Source: CAYMZZ01 sp046297935 | GTDB taxonomy: Bacteria; Bacteroidota; Bacteroidia; Chitinophagales; Chitinophagaceae | DNA length: 64,000 bases | Reading direction: 5' to 3' | Assembly (NCBI GenBank): GCA_046297935.1 | Contig: JBKBHA010000002.1 | Span: 1 to 64,000 of the forward strand | Shown: in pieces, positions 51,310-61,870 of the stretch | How the letters are laid out: the number at the start of each line of letters is the position of its first letter | Position numbering within the stretch: the first letter of the stretch is position 1 | Program-made: the position numbers and the translations under genes | Notes under the pieces: generated by a model | Database searches by the model: none | What the model was told of the DNA's origin: nothing | The model's input: the letters and a program-made list of their open reading frames with translations, nothing else

Positions 51310-52836
51310 ATGTCAGCCACCCCCTCCATTTTCGGTAGCCGAAAGCCACTTCTTTCTTTTTGGCAAATAGTAAATATGAGCGTAGGATTCTTCGGAATTC
51401 AGTTTGCATTCGGTCTGCAAAACGCGAATGTGAGCCGGATTTTCCAAACCCTTGGCGCTTCCATCGATGATATTCCGATTTTATGGATTGCCGCTCCCAT
51501 TACCGGACTCCTGGTGCAGCCCTATATCGGCCATTTGAGCGATCGAACCTGGCTGGGAAAATGGGGTAGACGTCGTCCTTTTTTTATAGCCGGCGCTATT
51601 GTGGCATCGCTGGCACTCTTTGTGTTTCCTTCTGCAAATTACCTATGGGTAGCAGCAGTGTTGCTATGGTTGTTGGACGCAGGTATCAATGTAGCCATGG
51701 AGCCATTTCGCGCATTCGTAGGCGATATGTTACCCGAATCGCAACGCACGAAAGGGTTTGCCATGCAAAGCCTTTTTATTGGTCTTGGCGCTGTGATCTC
51801 TTCTTTTCTTCCCTACATTCTGACCCGTTTGGGCGTGAGCAACGAAGCACCCGAGGGGGTGATTCCTGATTCTGTACGGATATCATTTATTGCAGGCGCC
51901 GTGGTGTTCATCCTGGCCGTTGCCTATACCGTTTTTACCACTCGTGAATATTCTCCTGAAGAAAGAAAGTCGTTTGGCGAAACTGAGATAGACGTTGTAA
52001 CTGAAATTAAATCCGATGCTTCCCTGTTCTATAAAAGGGGTTTTGCCTGGCTGATCGTTGGACTGTTGCTGACTGCGGGTCTGTTCTGGTACAATGGTCA
52101 GGCGGTCAAACCGCTCAAAAAGGAGTTGTATGTACTTACATTCGGCATCGGCATTTACGGGGCTCTGCAAATGCTGGCAGGACTTTTTCACTCGTCGCGG
52201 AGAAGAAATGGGTTCGTGGAAGTGATGGATGATCTGAATTTTTTGCCACCAACTATGAAGAAACTGGCCCTTGTACAGTTTTTTACATGGTTCGCTCTTT
52301 TTTCGATGTGGATTTACGCCACTCCCGCACTTGCCCAGCATATAGCGGGTACAACCGACACCAGTTCGGTTGCCTTCAATGACATGGCTAACTGGGTAGG
52401 AGTGTTGTTCGGCATTTATAATGCATTTACTGCCGTGTTCGCATTGTTGCTGCCTGAGCTGGCTAAAAAATGGGGCCGCCCTGTCACGCACTTGGTGGCG
52501 CTTTGTATAGGGGGACTGGGACTTATCTCTTTTTATTTTTTCAGGGATAAGGATCTGCTGATTTTTTCAATGGCAGCGGTAGGTTTTGGCTGGTGTAGCA
52601 TCCTGGCCATGCCTTACAGCATGCTCACCAGCGCTGTTCCCAGTCATAAAATGGGCGTGTTCATGGGCATCTTCAATTTCTTTATCGTTATACCACAAAT
52701 TCTTGCTGCCACTCTACTCGGATTTTTTACGGAAGATATTTTCGGCGGTAAGGCTATTTACACAATTGTACTGGGTGGTTGTTTCATGATCCTGGCCGGA
52801 TTGCTTACGCTGCGCATTCGCGAAAGGAATAGCTGA
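51310..52836 (+). CDS. MFS transporter, maltose/sucrose type
   Basis: The 508-residue protein has about twelve helices and the SLC45/SUT-like pattern GFFGIQFAFGLQNANVSRIF and QPYIGHLSDRTWLGKWGRRR (an RxGRRR motif after helix 2). Homologues in Bacteroidota import maltose and maltodextrin by proton symport. It is 30 nt upstream of the exported GH13 gene, so the pair forms a degrade-and-import module. An extra pair of helices interrupts the middle (about 240-290). Confidence 0.85.
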   Translation: MSATPSIFGSRKPLLSFWQIVNMSVGFFGIQFAFGLQNANVSRIFQTLGASIDDIPILWIAAPITGLLVQPYIGHLSDRTWLGKWGRRRPFFIAGAIVASLALFVFPSANYLWVAAVLLWLLDAGINVAMEPFRAFVGDMLPESQRTKGFAMQSLFIGLGAVISSFLPYILTRLGVSNEAPEGVIPDSVRISFIAGAVVFILAVAYTVFTTREYSPEERKSFGETEIDVVTEIKSDASLFYKRGFAWLIVGLLLTAGLFWYNGQAVKPLKKELYVLTFGIGIYGALQMLAGLFHSSRRRNGFVEVMDDLNFLPPTMKKLALVQFFTWFALFSMWIYATPALAQHIAGTTDTSSVAFNDMANWVGVLFGIYNAFTAVFALLLPELAKKWGRPVTHLVALCIGGLGLISFYFFRDKDLLIFSMAAVGFGWCSILAMPYSMLTSAVPSHKMGVFMGIFNFFIVIPQILAATLLGFFTEDIFGGKAIYTIVLGGCFMILAGLLTLRIRERNS

Positions 52837-52865
52837 GTAACCACCAGGGATAAAAAAATAATAGA

Positions 52866-54785
52866 ATGAATACATTTTTCCAGGGCGGTCCACGCACCTC
52901 TATTGTCAGGGCATTTTTCCTGAGCTGTGTAATTTTTTTGAGTCTTACGATTCATGCCCGCGAACTCTATCCTACCAACTGGTGGGTAGGCATGAAGGAT
53001 CCCAACCTGCAGCTGATGATTCGTGAAAAAGGTATTGCCGATCGGATGCCGATGCTCAAGATCAGCGAAAAGGGAATAAAGCTGGCAGATGGAGTGACGC
53101 TGAAAAAGATTATTCGAGTGGAGAATCCAAATTATATCTTCCTTGACCTCGTTATCGACAAAAACGCAAAACCAGGTAAACGCGAATTTGTATTTGGGAG
53201 CGGCGACCAGGCAGTGCGGATCAGTTACGAACTGATGGCCAGAAACGCTGCAAACGGAAAAAGCCGTGTGCATGGAGTAAGCAGTAAAGATTTCATTTAC
53301 CTGATGATGCCGGATCGCTTCAGCAACGGTGATCCAACCAATGATATTATTCCCGGCTACCGCGACCAGACCAGCGACCGGAAAAACAAATGGTCGCGCC
53401 ACGGTGGCGATTTCAAAGGCATTCAAAATCATTTCGACTACTTCAACGAACTAGGCGTTACCGCCATATGGATGACGCCGGTGTTGGAAAACAATACCAA
53501 CCTGATGCATGAATGGGGCAACGATATTGCGGGCTATCATGGCTACTGGTTTACCGATCACTACGAAATAGACAAACGCTTTGGCGGAAATGATGGCTAT
53601 CGTCAGCTAATTGATGCAGCCCATCAAAAAGGCATCAAGATCATACAGGATGCGGTGTATAACCATATCAGTAAGGAACATTGGATTGCACTAGATCCGC
53701 CCGGGAAAGACTGGATTCATCAATGGCCCAGCCTTACGACCCCGAACCACCGCGAAGAGACCATTTTCGATCCCTATGGTTCTGCATACGACAAAAAGAA
53801 TATGCTCGACGGCTGGTTCACCGATCATCTTCCCGACTTAAATCAGACCAATCCGCAACTGGCCAAATTCCTCATCCAACACGCAGTATGGACCACCGAA
53901 TACTTTGGTATTGATGGGTGGCGGGTAGATACCTACAAATATTGCGACGAGCAATTTTTGAATGATGTGAATGCTGCGCTGGAGCGGGAATTTCCCGGAA
54001 TCACCATTTTTGGCGAAGCCTGGGTAAATACAATCATCGGCAATGCCTATTTCACACAAAACCGCATGCAGCCGCCATTTGAACATAATGCAAACAGCGT
54101 GATTGATTTTCAGGTAGCATTTGGCATGCATGCCGGCATGCAGCGAAGCCAGGAATGGACCGATGGTGTGAACAAGCTTTACATGACCATGGCCCAGGAT
54201 TTTGTGTACAGCCATCCCGATCGCAATTGCATTTTTCTCGATAACCACGATATGGATCGGGTATTTTCAACGGTAGGGGAAGATTGGAACAAATTGAAAA
54301 TGGGACTTACCTGGTTACTTACTTTGCGCGGCATACCGCAGCTTTACTATGGTACCGAAATATTGATGAAAAACTTCAAAAATCCCACAGATGCCCTGGT
54401 GAGGGAGGATTTCCCCGGAGGATGGGCCGATGATCCAAAAAATAAATTCACGGAGGCGGCGCGAACTACACTCGAGAATCAGGCGTTCACACATGTGAGC
54501 CGACTGGCCAATTTCCGTAAGGGTTCCACTGCTCTCACTACTGGAAAAACCATGCAGTTTGTACCCAGGGAAGGGTTTTATGTGTACTTCCGCTACAACG
54601 ATCAGGAGACGGTGATGGTAATGGCTAATACCGGAAAAAAGGCGGTGAAGCCTTCGTGGAATGTGTATGCTGAGCGTGTGACCGGGTTTAAAACTGCCCG
54701 CGACATCATTACAGGAACAGAAGTGCCACTCGAAAATCTGGAACTGGCACCCGGCGAAAGCGCCGTGTACCTGCTGAAGAAATAA
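52866..54785 (+). CDS. GH13 alpha-amylase, exported (SusA-like)
   Basis: The 639-residue protein has a signal peptide (about residues 1-35, ending IHARE), then an N-terminal immunoglobulin-like cyclomaltodextrinase domain (about 40-130) and a GH13 barrel. Catalytic residues are the nucleophile Asp in GIDGWRVDTYKY, the acid/base Glu in TIFGEAWVN and the transition-state Asp in FLDNHDMDR. The order fits neopullulanase and SusA. It hydrolyses maltodextrins in the periplasm or at the surface, feeding the neighbouring transporter. A terminator follows. Confidence 0.9.
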   Translation: MNTFFQGGPRTSIVRAFFLSCVIFLSLTIHARELYPTNWWVGMKDPNLQLMIREKGIADRMPMLKISEKGIKLADGVTLKKIIRVENPNYIFLDLVIDKNAKPGKREFVFGSGDQAVRISYELMARNAANGKSRVHGVSSKDFIYLMMPDRFSNGDPTNDIIPGYRDQTSDRKNKWSRHGGDFKGIQNHFDYFNELGVTAIWMTPVLENNTNLMHEWGNDIAGYHGYWFTDHYEIDKRFGGNDGYRQLIDAAHQKGIKIIQDAVYNHISKEHWIALDPPGKDWIHQWPSLTTPNHREETIFDPYGSAYDKKNMLDGWFTDHLPDLNQTNPQLAKFLIQHAVWTTEYFGIDGWRVDTYKYCDEQFLNDVNAALEREFPGITIFGEAWVNTIIGNAYFTQNRMQPPFEHNANSVIDFQVAFGMHAGMQRSQEWTDGVNKLYMTMAQDFVYSHPDRNCIFLDNHDMDRVFSTVGEDWNKLKMGLTWLLTLRGIPQLYYGTEILMKNFKNPTDALVREDFPGGWADDPKNKFTEAARTTLENQAFTHVSRLANFRKGSTALTTGKTMQFVPREGFYVYFRYNDQETVMVMANTGKKAVKPSWNVYAERVTGFKTARDIITGTEVPLENLELAPGESAVYLLKK

Positions 54786-54787
54786 GA

Positions 54788-54820
54788 AACGGCCGCTGGG
54801 AACAGCGGCCGTTTTCATTC
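54788..54820 (+). terminator. Intrinsic terminator of the GH13 gene
   Basis: AACGGCCGCTG (54788-54798) pairs with CAGCGGCCGTT (54803-54813), then TTCATTC. Confidence 0.75.
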
Positions 54821-54847
54821 ACATTCTATTATTCAACTGTATGCCGG

Positions 54848-55585
54848 CTAAATAACAAATGCCAGCACTAACTTCTGTCCATAACTATCCCAACGCTTCA
54901 TTACGGTCAGTAATTGTTCTTTCATTTCGGCCAGTGTTACTTTCTTTCCTTTAGTAGCTGGTTTCAGTTCTTTGCTGTTGATGCTGGCACTAACCTGTGT
55001 TGCAAACCAGGTGGTGTGCAGGCGCGGTATGCCGAGACCCAAAATCATTCCGGGCAATCCCTGTATGCCTTCAGGTCCTCCGGTTACCATTATTTCATCG
55101 GTATAAAAAGCAAATACCGCCACTGTATCATATAGAATTCCTACCGCCTTTCTACATTCGAAACCGGCAATAACCCGGGTATCAGATGTCAGCTTCCATT
55201 TAATCGGCAATAAACTGTCGGTAACCAGAAAGGTTTCTTCAAATACAGGCTTCTGAGTTACGGTAGTACCGGTGCTGTAGTCATTGTACACATTGTTATT
55301 GTCGGCAAAAGGCTGGAACCACATGTTGCGCGGAATTTCAGCATCCTTTGTTTTTTTGTAGAGAGACTTTACACCATCTGTCGAAAAATTGAAAAAGCTT
55401 TTCAATTCTTTCGGCATACGGTCCTTGCTTTCCTCAAACCATTCGGGTTCGATTTCTTTCATCAGCGGCCAGACGGCTACGGTTTTCACAAAATCCACAC
55501 TCACGGTTTTCAAAAAAGTTTGTTGTGCTCTGGTACTTCCTACCAGGATCAGCATTGTTTTGATAGCCAGCAAATATTTTTTCAT
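54848..55585 (-). CDS. GLPGLI-family protein
   Basis: The 245-residue exported protein starts at MKKYLLAIKTMLILVGSTRAQQ. It shows the family's defining motif GPEGIQGLPGMILGLG and the preceding AFYTDEIMVTGGP. Members occur only in Bacteroidota and nearly always follow a TonB-type outer-membrane protein. Here it is 33 nt downstream of such a gene. A role in envelope transport or stress is assumed but unproven. Confidence 0.88.
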   Translation of the reverse strand: MKKYLLAIKTMLILVGSTRAQQTFLKTVSVDFVKTVAVWPLMKEIEPEWFEESKDRMPKELKSFFNFSTDGVKSLYKKTKDAEIPRNMWFQPFADNNNVYNDYSTGTTVTQKPVFEETFLVTDSLLPIKWKLTSDTRVIAGFECRKAVGILYDTVAVFAFYTDEIMVTGGPEGIQGLPGMILGLGIPRLHTTWFATQVSASINSKELKPATKGKKVTLAEMKEQLLTVMKRWDSYGQKLVLAFVI

Positions 55586-55618
55586 AATGATTTCAGTTTT
55601 TTTGAACAACATCCTTGT

Positions 55619-58384
55619 TTATTTTTCCGCACCTGGCATTTTATTGAAAGTCCATACAGCCTTCAGCATAAAATATTGCGAAATGCGGTCGTAGCGTTGC
55701 TCATTCACGAAGTTGCTGTTGATAGTACGCGTAAACCCGATATTCTGATTCAGGATATCATAGGCGTATAGCTCGAGGCGGAAAGAATTGTCTTTAAGGA
55801 ATTTTCTGGTAAGACGGGCATTCCACACTGTTACATTCGCATTGTCGGGGAAGGCTCTGGTTTTCTGACGCAGGTTCATTTCCACATCCGTCTGCAATTC
55901 AAATTTAGCCGGAAGCTTTACCCAGCCATTTACTCGTCCGCCATAAGTCCAGTAATTGTTTTGCGCATCCGGATTCAGCGACGATTTCGACAGGTTGCGC
56001 GACGCAGAGGGGCCGATTCGGATATTGTATTTGTCCTGCACATCATAGCTAAGGCTGTAGGAAAGCGACAGGGTAGTGTAGGTATTTACGTTCCTTTCCC
56101 CGTTTAGAAAGTTCACATTACGTCCACCGTTGGCCTGTGGTGAAATTTCATGTTGCCATTTTTTTTCAGCCCTGCCACTGTTAATGGCGCTCCACATATA
56201 CCAGTTATAATTTCCGTTTACATTCACAGGCATATATGTGCGCTCACCGGTTTGAGGATTGAACTGGCTACTGTTGGTAATGGCATTCTGATTGAAGTTG
56301 ATACCAACATTTCCGAAAATATACCGGCCACTCAGCACTTTATAATCGTTGAAGTTGAGAGATACATTATGATTGAATCCGACTTTCAGGTCAGGATTGC
56401 CCATATAGATACTCAGCGGATCATTGTTGTTTTGTAATGGCTGCAACTGATTCAGATTCGGCTGAACCGTGTTGCCACGGTAGTTCAATGAAATCTGCGA
56501 CTGTTGGCTTTTCATGTAGGCAATCTGTGCCTGGGGAGTGAAGCCAACAAAATTATAACGGGTCTTACTGGCCTGATCCAGGTTATCGAGATTCAGGCGT
56601 ATGGCAGAAATACCGGCGCCCGCGGCCATTCTGATTTTTTTACCGAGGTAGCGGGCCGTGATGGTACCGCTATTGGAAAGAGCGTCGAGGTTGAAATTGT
56701 TACTGTTTAACGGGTTCCTTACGGTGTATTTGTCGTCGCCGTCTTTTTCAAAACTGTTACGGAACGATTCGGATTTATTGTGATTCAGACTATACTCGGC
56801 TACGATGTTCAGTTTGTCGGTGATGGGTTCGTTGTACGTAATTTTTGCACCAATGGTCCGTGACTCGCCAGTATTGATCTTTTGCTGATCGATCAACACC
56901 ACCGAGTCGAGGTTGCCCGAAGTGTAAAATTCGGTGCGCGAAAAAAGAGATTCATTTGAATTATCATCGACCAGACCAAGCCGAAGGGTAGTTAACAACT
57001 GTCGATTCTTTTTCCGGAACAGTTGTTTATAAGTAAGCACATTGTCCAGCTTCTTCCTTTTGCTGTAAACCGAGTTGGTACGGTCGTTTCGGTTGATGAA
57101 TTCCTGATCATCGTTGAGCGAATTGCTGATGAAGTCAGTGGTCATGTCTTTCTCGCGCTGGCTGCCCGATATCGTGAATTTAATGCTGGCGAGTGAGTCA
57201 ATTTTCCATTCATATTTGCCCCTGATGGCATGCTGCTGGCTCAGTCCGCGTGAATTCGACAACGAATTCCGGAACACAGAGGAGTCTTTCAAAATGGTTT
57301 GCGAAATGTCCGAACTACGATTAGTGGTTCCAAGCCGGTTGTACAAATAGGAGAGGTTTACTTTGTGTATGTCCTCATTGAATTTATCACTGTACAAAGC
57401 TCCGGCCGTGTATGCGTTGGGCAATCCGCGGAGGTTCCAGTCATTGAATTCATCGTCGCCATCGCCATAGCTATAGTAGAAACCGCTGATTTCATCGAAT
57501 TCGTAATCTTCCTCAATACCCATTTTGTTGCGATCTTCCCAGCCAAGGCTTCCGGTATTGGTATTGCTTTTGGTGCCATACACCGATAGCTTCTGAGCTC
57601 CTTTGAACCGGTTAAACATGATCTTACCGTCGTGCAGGTTGTTGAAGTTGCTTCCCGCTTCCAGTTTTCCGAAATAGCCTTTTTTGGCACTTTCTTTCAA
57701 TTTGATATTGATGGTTTTGCCGGCATCACCTGAAGCGCCGATGCCCTTCAATTGATCCTGTTCGGTTTTAGTATCAAATACCTGCACCTTATCTACTGCT
57801 TTGGCACCAATATTCTGTGTTGCAATGGTGGGGTCTTCGCCAAAAAACTCTTCGCCGTCAACCAGTACTTTATCCACTCTTTTGCCCTGTGCCGTTATTT
57901 CGCCCTTGCTGTTTACAGTCAGGCCTGGCAATTTCTGAAGCAATTCCTCCACGGTTGCGCCTTCGCGAAGCTTAAAACTGTCGGCGGTAAATTCGGTGGT
58001 ATCGCCTTTCATACGCATACTGTTGTTAACACGTACTACCACTTCTTTCATCAGCACACTGGCCGGCGTGAGCGCCAGTACACCCAGGTTCAAGGGGCTG
58101 TTTTCTTTCAGCTGTATTTTTTCTGCCAGGTCGGCAAACTTGGGGTAGGTAATCATCAGCACGTAATCTCCGGCTGGCATTCCCTCGATTCGAAATTCGC
58201 CATTTTCATTGGTGCGGGTAAATTGAACAAGAACGGAATCCGATCCCCTTAACAGAGATACGACGGCGAAAGCTAATTGTCGGTTTTCAATGGTGTCTTT
58301 AACGAAACCCTTTACGGAAGATTGGCGGGAAAATGCGAGTAATGCACTTAGGCAGAACAACGCAAGAAGAGCTGTTTTTCTCAT
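55619..58384 (-). CDS. Carboxypeptidase-regulatory/TonB-like outer-membrane barrel
   Basis: The 921-residue protein starts MRKTALLALFCLSALLAFSRQ. A carboxypeptidase-regulatory-like domain follows (VKGFVKDTIENRQLAFAVVSL, about 24-105), then a plug-like domain (LQKLPGLTVNSKGEITAQGK, VDKVLVDGEEFFGEDP) and a large outer-membrane beta barrel. It belongs to the group of TonB-receptor relatives with the outer-membrane beta-barrel family 3 C-terminus. It pairs with the GLPGLI gene. Substrate is unknown. It faces away from the glycogen genes, so it is probably not part of that pathway. Confidence 0.87.
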   Translation of the reverse strand: MRKTALLALFCLSALLAFSRQSSVKGFVKDTIENRQLAFAVVSLLRGSDSVLVQFTRTNENGEFRIEGMPAGDYVLMITYPKFADLAEKIQLKENSPLNLGVLALTPASVLMKEVVVRVNNSMRMKGDTTEFTADSFKLREGATVEELLQKLPGLTVNSKGEITAQGKRVDKVLVDGEEFFGEDPTIATQNIGAKAVDKVQVFDTKTEQDQLKGIGASGDAGKTINIKLKESAKKGYFGKLEAGSNFNNLHDGKIMFNRFKGAQKLSVYGTKSNTNTGSLGWEDRNKMGIEEDYEFDEISGFYYSYGDGDDEFNDWNLRGLPNAYTAGALYSDKFNEDIHKVNLSYLYNRLGTTNRSSDISQTILKDSSVFRNSLSNSRGLSQQHAIRGKYEWKIDSLASIKFTISGSQREKDMTTDFISNSLNDDQEFINRNDRTNSVYSKRKKLDNVLTYKQLFRKKNRQLLTTLRLGLVDDNSNESLFSRTEFYTSGNLDSVVLIDQQKINTGESRTIGAKITYNEPITDKLNIVAEYSLNHNKSESFRNSFEKDGDDKYTVRNPLNSNNFNLDALSNSGTITARYLGKKIRMAAGAGISAIRLNLDNLDQASKTRYNFVGFTPQAQIAYMKSQQSQISLNYRGNTVQPNLNQLQPLQNNNDPLSIYMGNPDLKVGFNHNVSLNFNDYKVLSGRYIFGNVGINFNQNAITNSSQFNPQTGERTYMPVNVNGNYNWYMWSAINSGRAEKKWQHEISPQANGGRNVNFLNGERNVNTYTTLSLSYSLSYDVQDKYNIRIGPSASRNLSKSSLNPDAQNNYWTYGGRVNGWVKLPAKFELQTDVEMNLRQKTRAFPDNANVTVWNARLTRKFLKDNSFRLELYAYDILNQNIGFTRTINSNFVNEQRYDRISQYFMLKAVWTFNKMPGAEK

Positions 58385-58564
58385 GGCTGGTTTGGCTATT
58401 TGGTAAAATAACGGCCGTTGGTCGATTAGCCGGCTTATTTTATACGAACCGCGCAAAAATGCTGATTAATGGTCAACCCTTCAAACGTTTAGGCGATGTA
58501 TGCTGTTAATGTTTCAATAAAATTCCGTAAGTTGTAGAACGCTCCAACCTGCAAATTCCATAAA

Positions 58565-60670
58565 ATGATGAGGAAGAAAAACGAAGCAGCATCTGTTATC
58601 GCAGACAATAAGGGTGATCAGCAGCCTGTATTGTCGGAATCGGCAAGGCACACTATGTCTCACAGCAACGAACAACTACCGTTTGAAGAAACCCATTTTG
58701 TTGAAACAGACAAACCGGTTTGGAACTATTCTCTGCTCACCGATGCCGACGTTAGTAATTTTCAACAGGGGACTCATTATTCCATTTATAAAAAAATGGG
58801 ATCGCATTCCATACAGGTATTGGGGCGCTGGGGAATGTACTTTTGTGTATGGGCACCCAACGCCACGGCTGTTTCGGTCATTGGCCATTTTAATAAATGG
58901 AAAGCAGGGGAGCATCCATTAAATCCACGTTGGGACAATAGCGGAATCTGGGAGGGCTTTATACCCGGATTTGGCCTTGGTGAGGCATATAAATATCATA
59001 TTACCGGTTTCGAAGGGCGCATCACCGAAAAAGGAGACCCATTGGCTCATTTTTGGGAAAAACGTCCTTTCACTGCTTCCATAAGCTGGGATATGCATTA
59101 TGCTTGGAAGGATGAAAACTGGATGAAAGACAGAGCCCGACGGAATGCACTCGATGCACCCTGGAGTGTGTATGAGGTTCACCTGGCCAGTTGGCAGCGC
59201 CCGGTCGCCGACGACGAGGAATCATACAATAGCTATGACCAGATTACAGAGCGGCTGGTTCCATATGTAAAGGAAATGGGTTTTACACATGTTGAACTGA
59301 TGCCGGTTATGGAACACCCATTTGATGGCAGTTGGGGCTATCAATGTACGGGCTTTTTTGCACCCACCTCACGTTTTGGTGATCCGCAGGGGCTCATGCG
59401 GCTGATTGATGCTTTTCATCAGGCTGGCATTGGTGTTATTCTCGACTGGGTGCCGTCGCATTTTCCCTATGACGCGCATGGACTATATATGTTCGATGGT
59501 ACCCATACCTACGAGTATGCTGATATGCGAAAGGGATTTCATCCGGATTGGAACAGCTATATTTTTAACTATAAAAGGGGCGAAGTAAAATCCTTCCTGA
59601 TCAGTAGCGCACGGTTCTGGTTCGATCTTTTTCATATCGACGGTATTCGGGTTGACGCAGTTAGTTCAATGCTTAAGTTGAATTACAGTCGCGAAGAAGG
59701 AGAGTGGGAGCCGAATGAATTCGGAGGCGATGGAAACCTGGAAGCAATTGCATTTATCAAAGATCTGAACGAAACCATCTTCCGCGATTTTCCCGATGTG
59801 CAAACCATTGCCGAAGAAGCTACCGACTGGCCGGGCGTGTCACGTCCAACCTGGCAGGATGGACTGGGATTTGGTATGAAATGGATGATGGGCTGGATGC
59901 ATGATACCCTCGACTATTTTAAACTCGATCCTCTGGCACGACAACACCAGCAGGATAAGTTTTCGTTTAGCATGATGTACTACTACGACGAAAACTTTAT
60001 GCTGCCACTCAGTCATGATGAAGTAGTGCATGGCAAAAGTCCACTCCTGTACAAGATGCCCGGCGACGAATGGCAGAAATTTGCGAATCTGCGGCTGATG
60101 TATACGTATATGTGGACCCACCCAGGCGCCAAATTGCTTTTTATGGGTGGGGAATTTGGTCAGACCAGCGAATGGAACTACAAACGAGAATTGGATTGGA
60201 GTCTGCTGCAATACGACGCACACCGGTTGATGCAGGACTGTGTGGCCGGACTTAACCAATTACTGCGTCACGAACCAGCTCTTTACGAAAACCAATTCAA
60301 TCAATACGGATTTGAATGGGTAGACCTCAACCATCGCCAGGAGTCGGTGATGGTGTATAAACGCAAGGGCAGACAGGCCAGTGACGATCTGTTGATCATA
60401 CTCAATATGACGCCTGTGGTTCGTAATGATTGGGAAATAAGGGTGAAGGGGAAACAGTACAGCAGAGAAATATTCAATAGCGATGCAGAAAAATTCTGGG
60501 GCACCGGACAGGTGTACAACCCTGATATCAGGTGTGAGGAACTAAAATCATCGATGTCGGCTGAAACAACAGCAGTCATCACAGAAAATGAACCCGACAA
60601 AGAAGTGCCTGAAAAGGAATTCCTGATCCGGGTAAATCTGCCGGCATTGGCTGGTATCATATTGAAATAA
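58565..60670 (+). CDS. glgB: 1,4-alpha-glucan branching enzyme
   Basis: The 701-residue GH13 enzyme forms alpha-1,6 branches in glycogen. It has an N-terminal CBM48 domain (about 90-180: YFCVWAPNATAVSVIGHFN) and a GH13 barrel with the nucleophile in DGIRVDAVSSML, the acid/base Glu in IAEEATDWPG and HD in LPLSHDEVVHGK. GGEFGQTSEWN is a branching-enzyme hallmark. A short C-terminal all-beta domain closes it. A low-complexity tail of about 50 residues precedes the CBM48. It completes the GlgC-GlgA-GlgB set. Confidence 0.93.
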   Translation: MMRKKNEAASVIADNKGDQQPVLSESARHTMSHSNEQLPFEETHFVETDKPVWNYSLLTDADVSNFQQGTHYSIYKKMGSHSIQVLGRWGMYFCVWAPNATAVSVIGHFNKWKAGEHPLNPRWDNSGIWEGFIPGFGLGEAYKYHITGFEGRITEKGDPLAHFWEKRPFTASISWDMHYAWKDENWMKDRARRNALDAPWSVYEVHLASWQRPVADDEESYNSYDQITERLVPYVKEMGFTHVELMPVMEHPFDGSWGYQCTGFFAPTSRFGDPQGLMRLIDAFHQAGIGVILDWVPSHFPYDAHGLYMFDGTHTYEYADMRKGFHPDWNSYIFNYKRGEVKSFLISSARFWFDLFHIDGIRVDAVSSMLKLNYSREEGEWEPNEFGGDGNLEAIAFIKDLNETIFRDFPDVQTIAEEATDWPGVSRPTWQDGLGFGMKWMMGWMHDTLDYFKLDPLARQHQQDKFSFSMMYYYDENFMLPLSHDEVVHGKSPLLYKMPGDEWQKFANLRLMYTYMWTHPGAKLLFMGGEFGQTSEWNYKRELDWSLLQYDAHRLMQDCVAGLNQLLRHEPALYENQFNQYGFEWVDLNHRQESVMVYKRKGRQASDDLLIILNMTPVVRNDWEIRVKGKQYSREIFNSDAEKFWGTGQVYNPDIRCEELKSSMSAETTAVITENEPDKEVPEKEFLIRVNLPALAGIILK

Positions 60671-60809
60671 TCAATGCAATTGCCACAACGAGAATTTGGT
60701 TAAATATTTAATTGTCAGACTGTTACGAATATCGTTTTCGCGTTATTCTCCTTTCTGCAAAAACGTACTAACTTGCAATGACCTGTTTCTAACACCCAAA
60801 TCCATTCCA

Positions 60810-61853
60810 ATGATCCGAAAAGCCTTTTTTCTACCTCTATTTATATGCGCCGGCGTGTTTCTGGCCAGTGCCCAATCCGCTTTAACCGATAGTGCCGAAT
60901 TATTTTATAAGAAGGGTCTCGAAGAAAAACAGAAGGGCCGAAGAATGGAATCGCTGCGTCAATTTGAGAAAGCAGCCGGTTATGATTCCGACCATCCGGT
61001 GCTGGTAGCCGAACTGGCAGAAAGCTATTACGATTTACGCAAGTACCCCCAATCGCGCGAAGCTTATAAAAAGCTGGAAAAACTTACCAGCCTCGATGCC
61101 GCACAATACCGTCGTTTGATGGATCTTTCGTTTAATTTGCGTCAGTTTGATGACGTAATTACCTATGCAGGCGAGTTGAAAAAAAAGGATCCCGATGCAC
61201 AGGTCAATTACTATGTTGGGAAAGTGCATTATCAGCAGGAAAATTATGGCGAGGCCATTCGCATATTGCAGCAGGCAGCAAAGGATGAACCCAATAATGG
61301 CGAAATACCATATATGATTGCCCGAAGCTATGCCGACATGCAGAATTACAAACAGTGCATTCCTTTTTTTCAGAAGGCAATTGAACTGGATACCACCCAC
61401 AAGAACTGGATTTACGAGCTTGGCTTGATTTACTATGCTATGCACGACGATAAGAATGCCCTCCATTATATCAAACTGGCAGGCGAAAAAGGTTATCGTC
61501 GCGACAATGATTATCTCGAAAACCTGGGCATAGCCTACCTCAATGCAGGTGAACTTGATAATGGAGTGGCCATACTGGATGAAATATTGAAGCGAAGACC
61601 GAGCGATCTGAATGTGCTGAACATGATTGCGGAAGCCTACTACTTTAAAGGCAAGTATCAACCCGCTATCGATTACTGGGATCGCATACTTGAATACGAT
61701 AAAGAAAACGCCTCAGCCCTCTACATGATCGGTATGAGCTATCAGAAAAAAGGAGAAAAAGCCAAAGGCCAGCAGCTCTGCGACAAAGCCATTGAAATGG
61801 ACCCGAGCCTGGCATCGCTGAAGCAGAAAAAGCAAATGCCTGGAGGACTGTGA
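60810..61853 (+). CDS. TPR-repeat protein, secreted
   Basis: The 347-residue protein starts at MIRKAFFLPLFICAGVFLASAQ, a signal peptide. About eight tetratricopeptide repeats follow (for example SAELFYKKGLEEKQKGRRMES, QVNYYVGKVHYQQENYGEAI, NELGLIYYAMHDDKNAL-like units). A TPR fold suggests protein binding in the periplasm. A longer reading to 60696 lacks a signal start. It is 139 nt after glgB and may be read from its own promoter. Confidence 0.8.
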   Translation: MIRKAFFLPLFICAGVFLASAQSALTDSAELFYKKGLEEKQKGRRMESLRQFEKAAGYDSDHPVLVAELAESYYDLRKYPQSREAYKKLEKLTSLDAAQYRRLMDLSFNLRQFDDVITYAGELKKKDPDAQVNYYVGKVHYQQENYGEAIRILQQAAKDEPNNGEIPYMIARSYADMQNYKQCIPFFQKAIELDTTHKNWIYELGLIYYAMHDDKNALHYIKLAGEKGYRRDNDYLENLGIAYLNAGELDNGVAILDEILKRRPSDLNVLNMIAEAYYFKGKYQPAIDYWDRILEYDKENASALYMIGMSYQKKGEKAKGQQLCDKAIEMDPSLASLKQKKQMPGGL

Positions 61854-61870
61854 GGTGGTTGAATTGTTGA

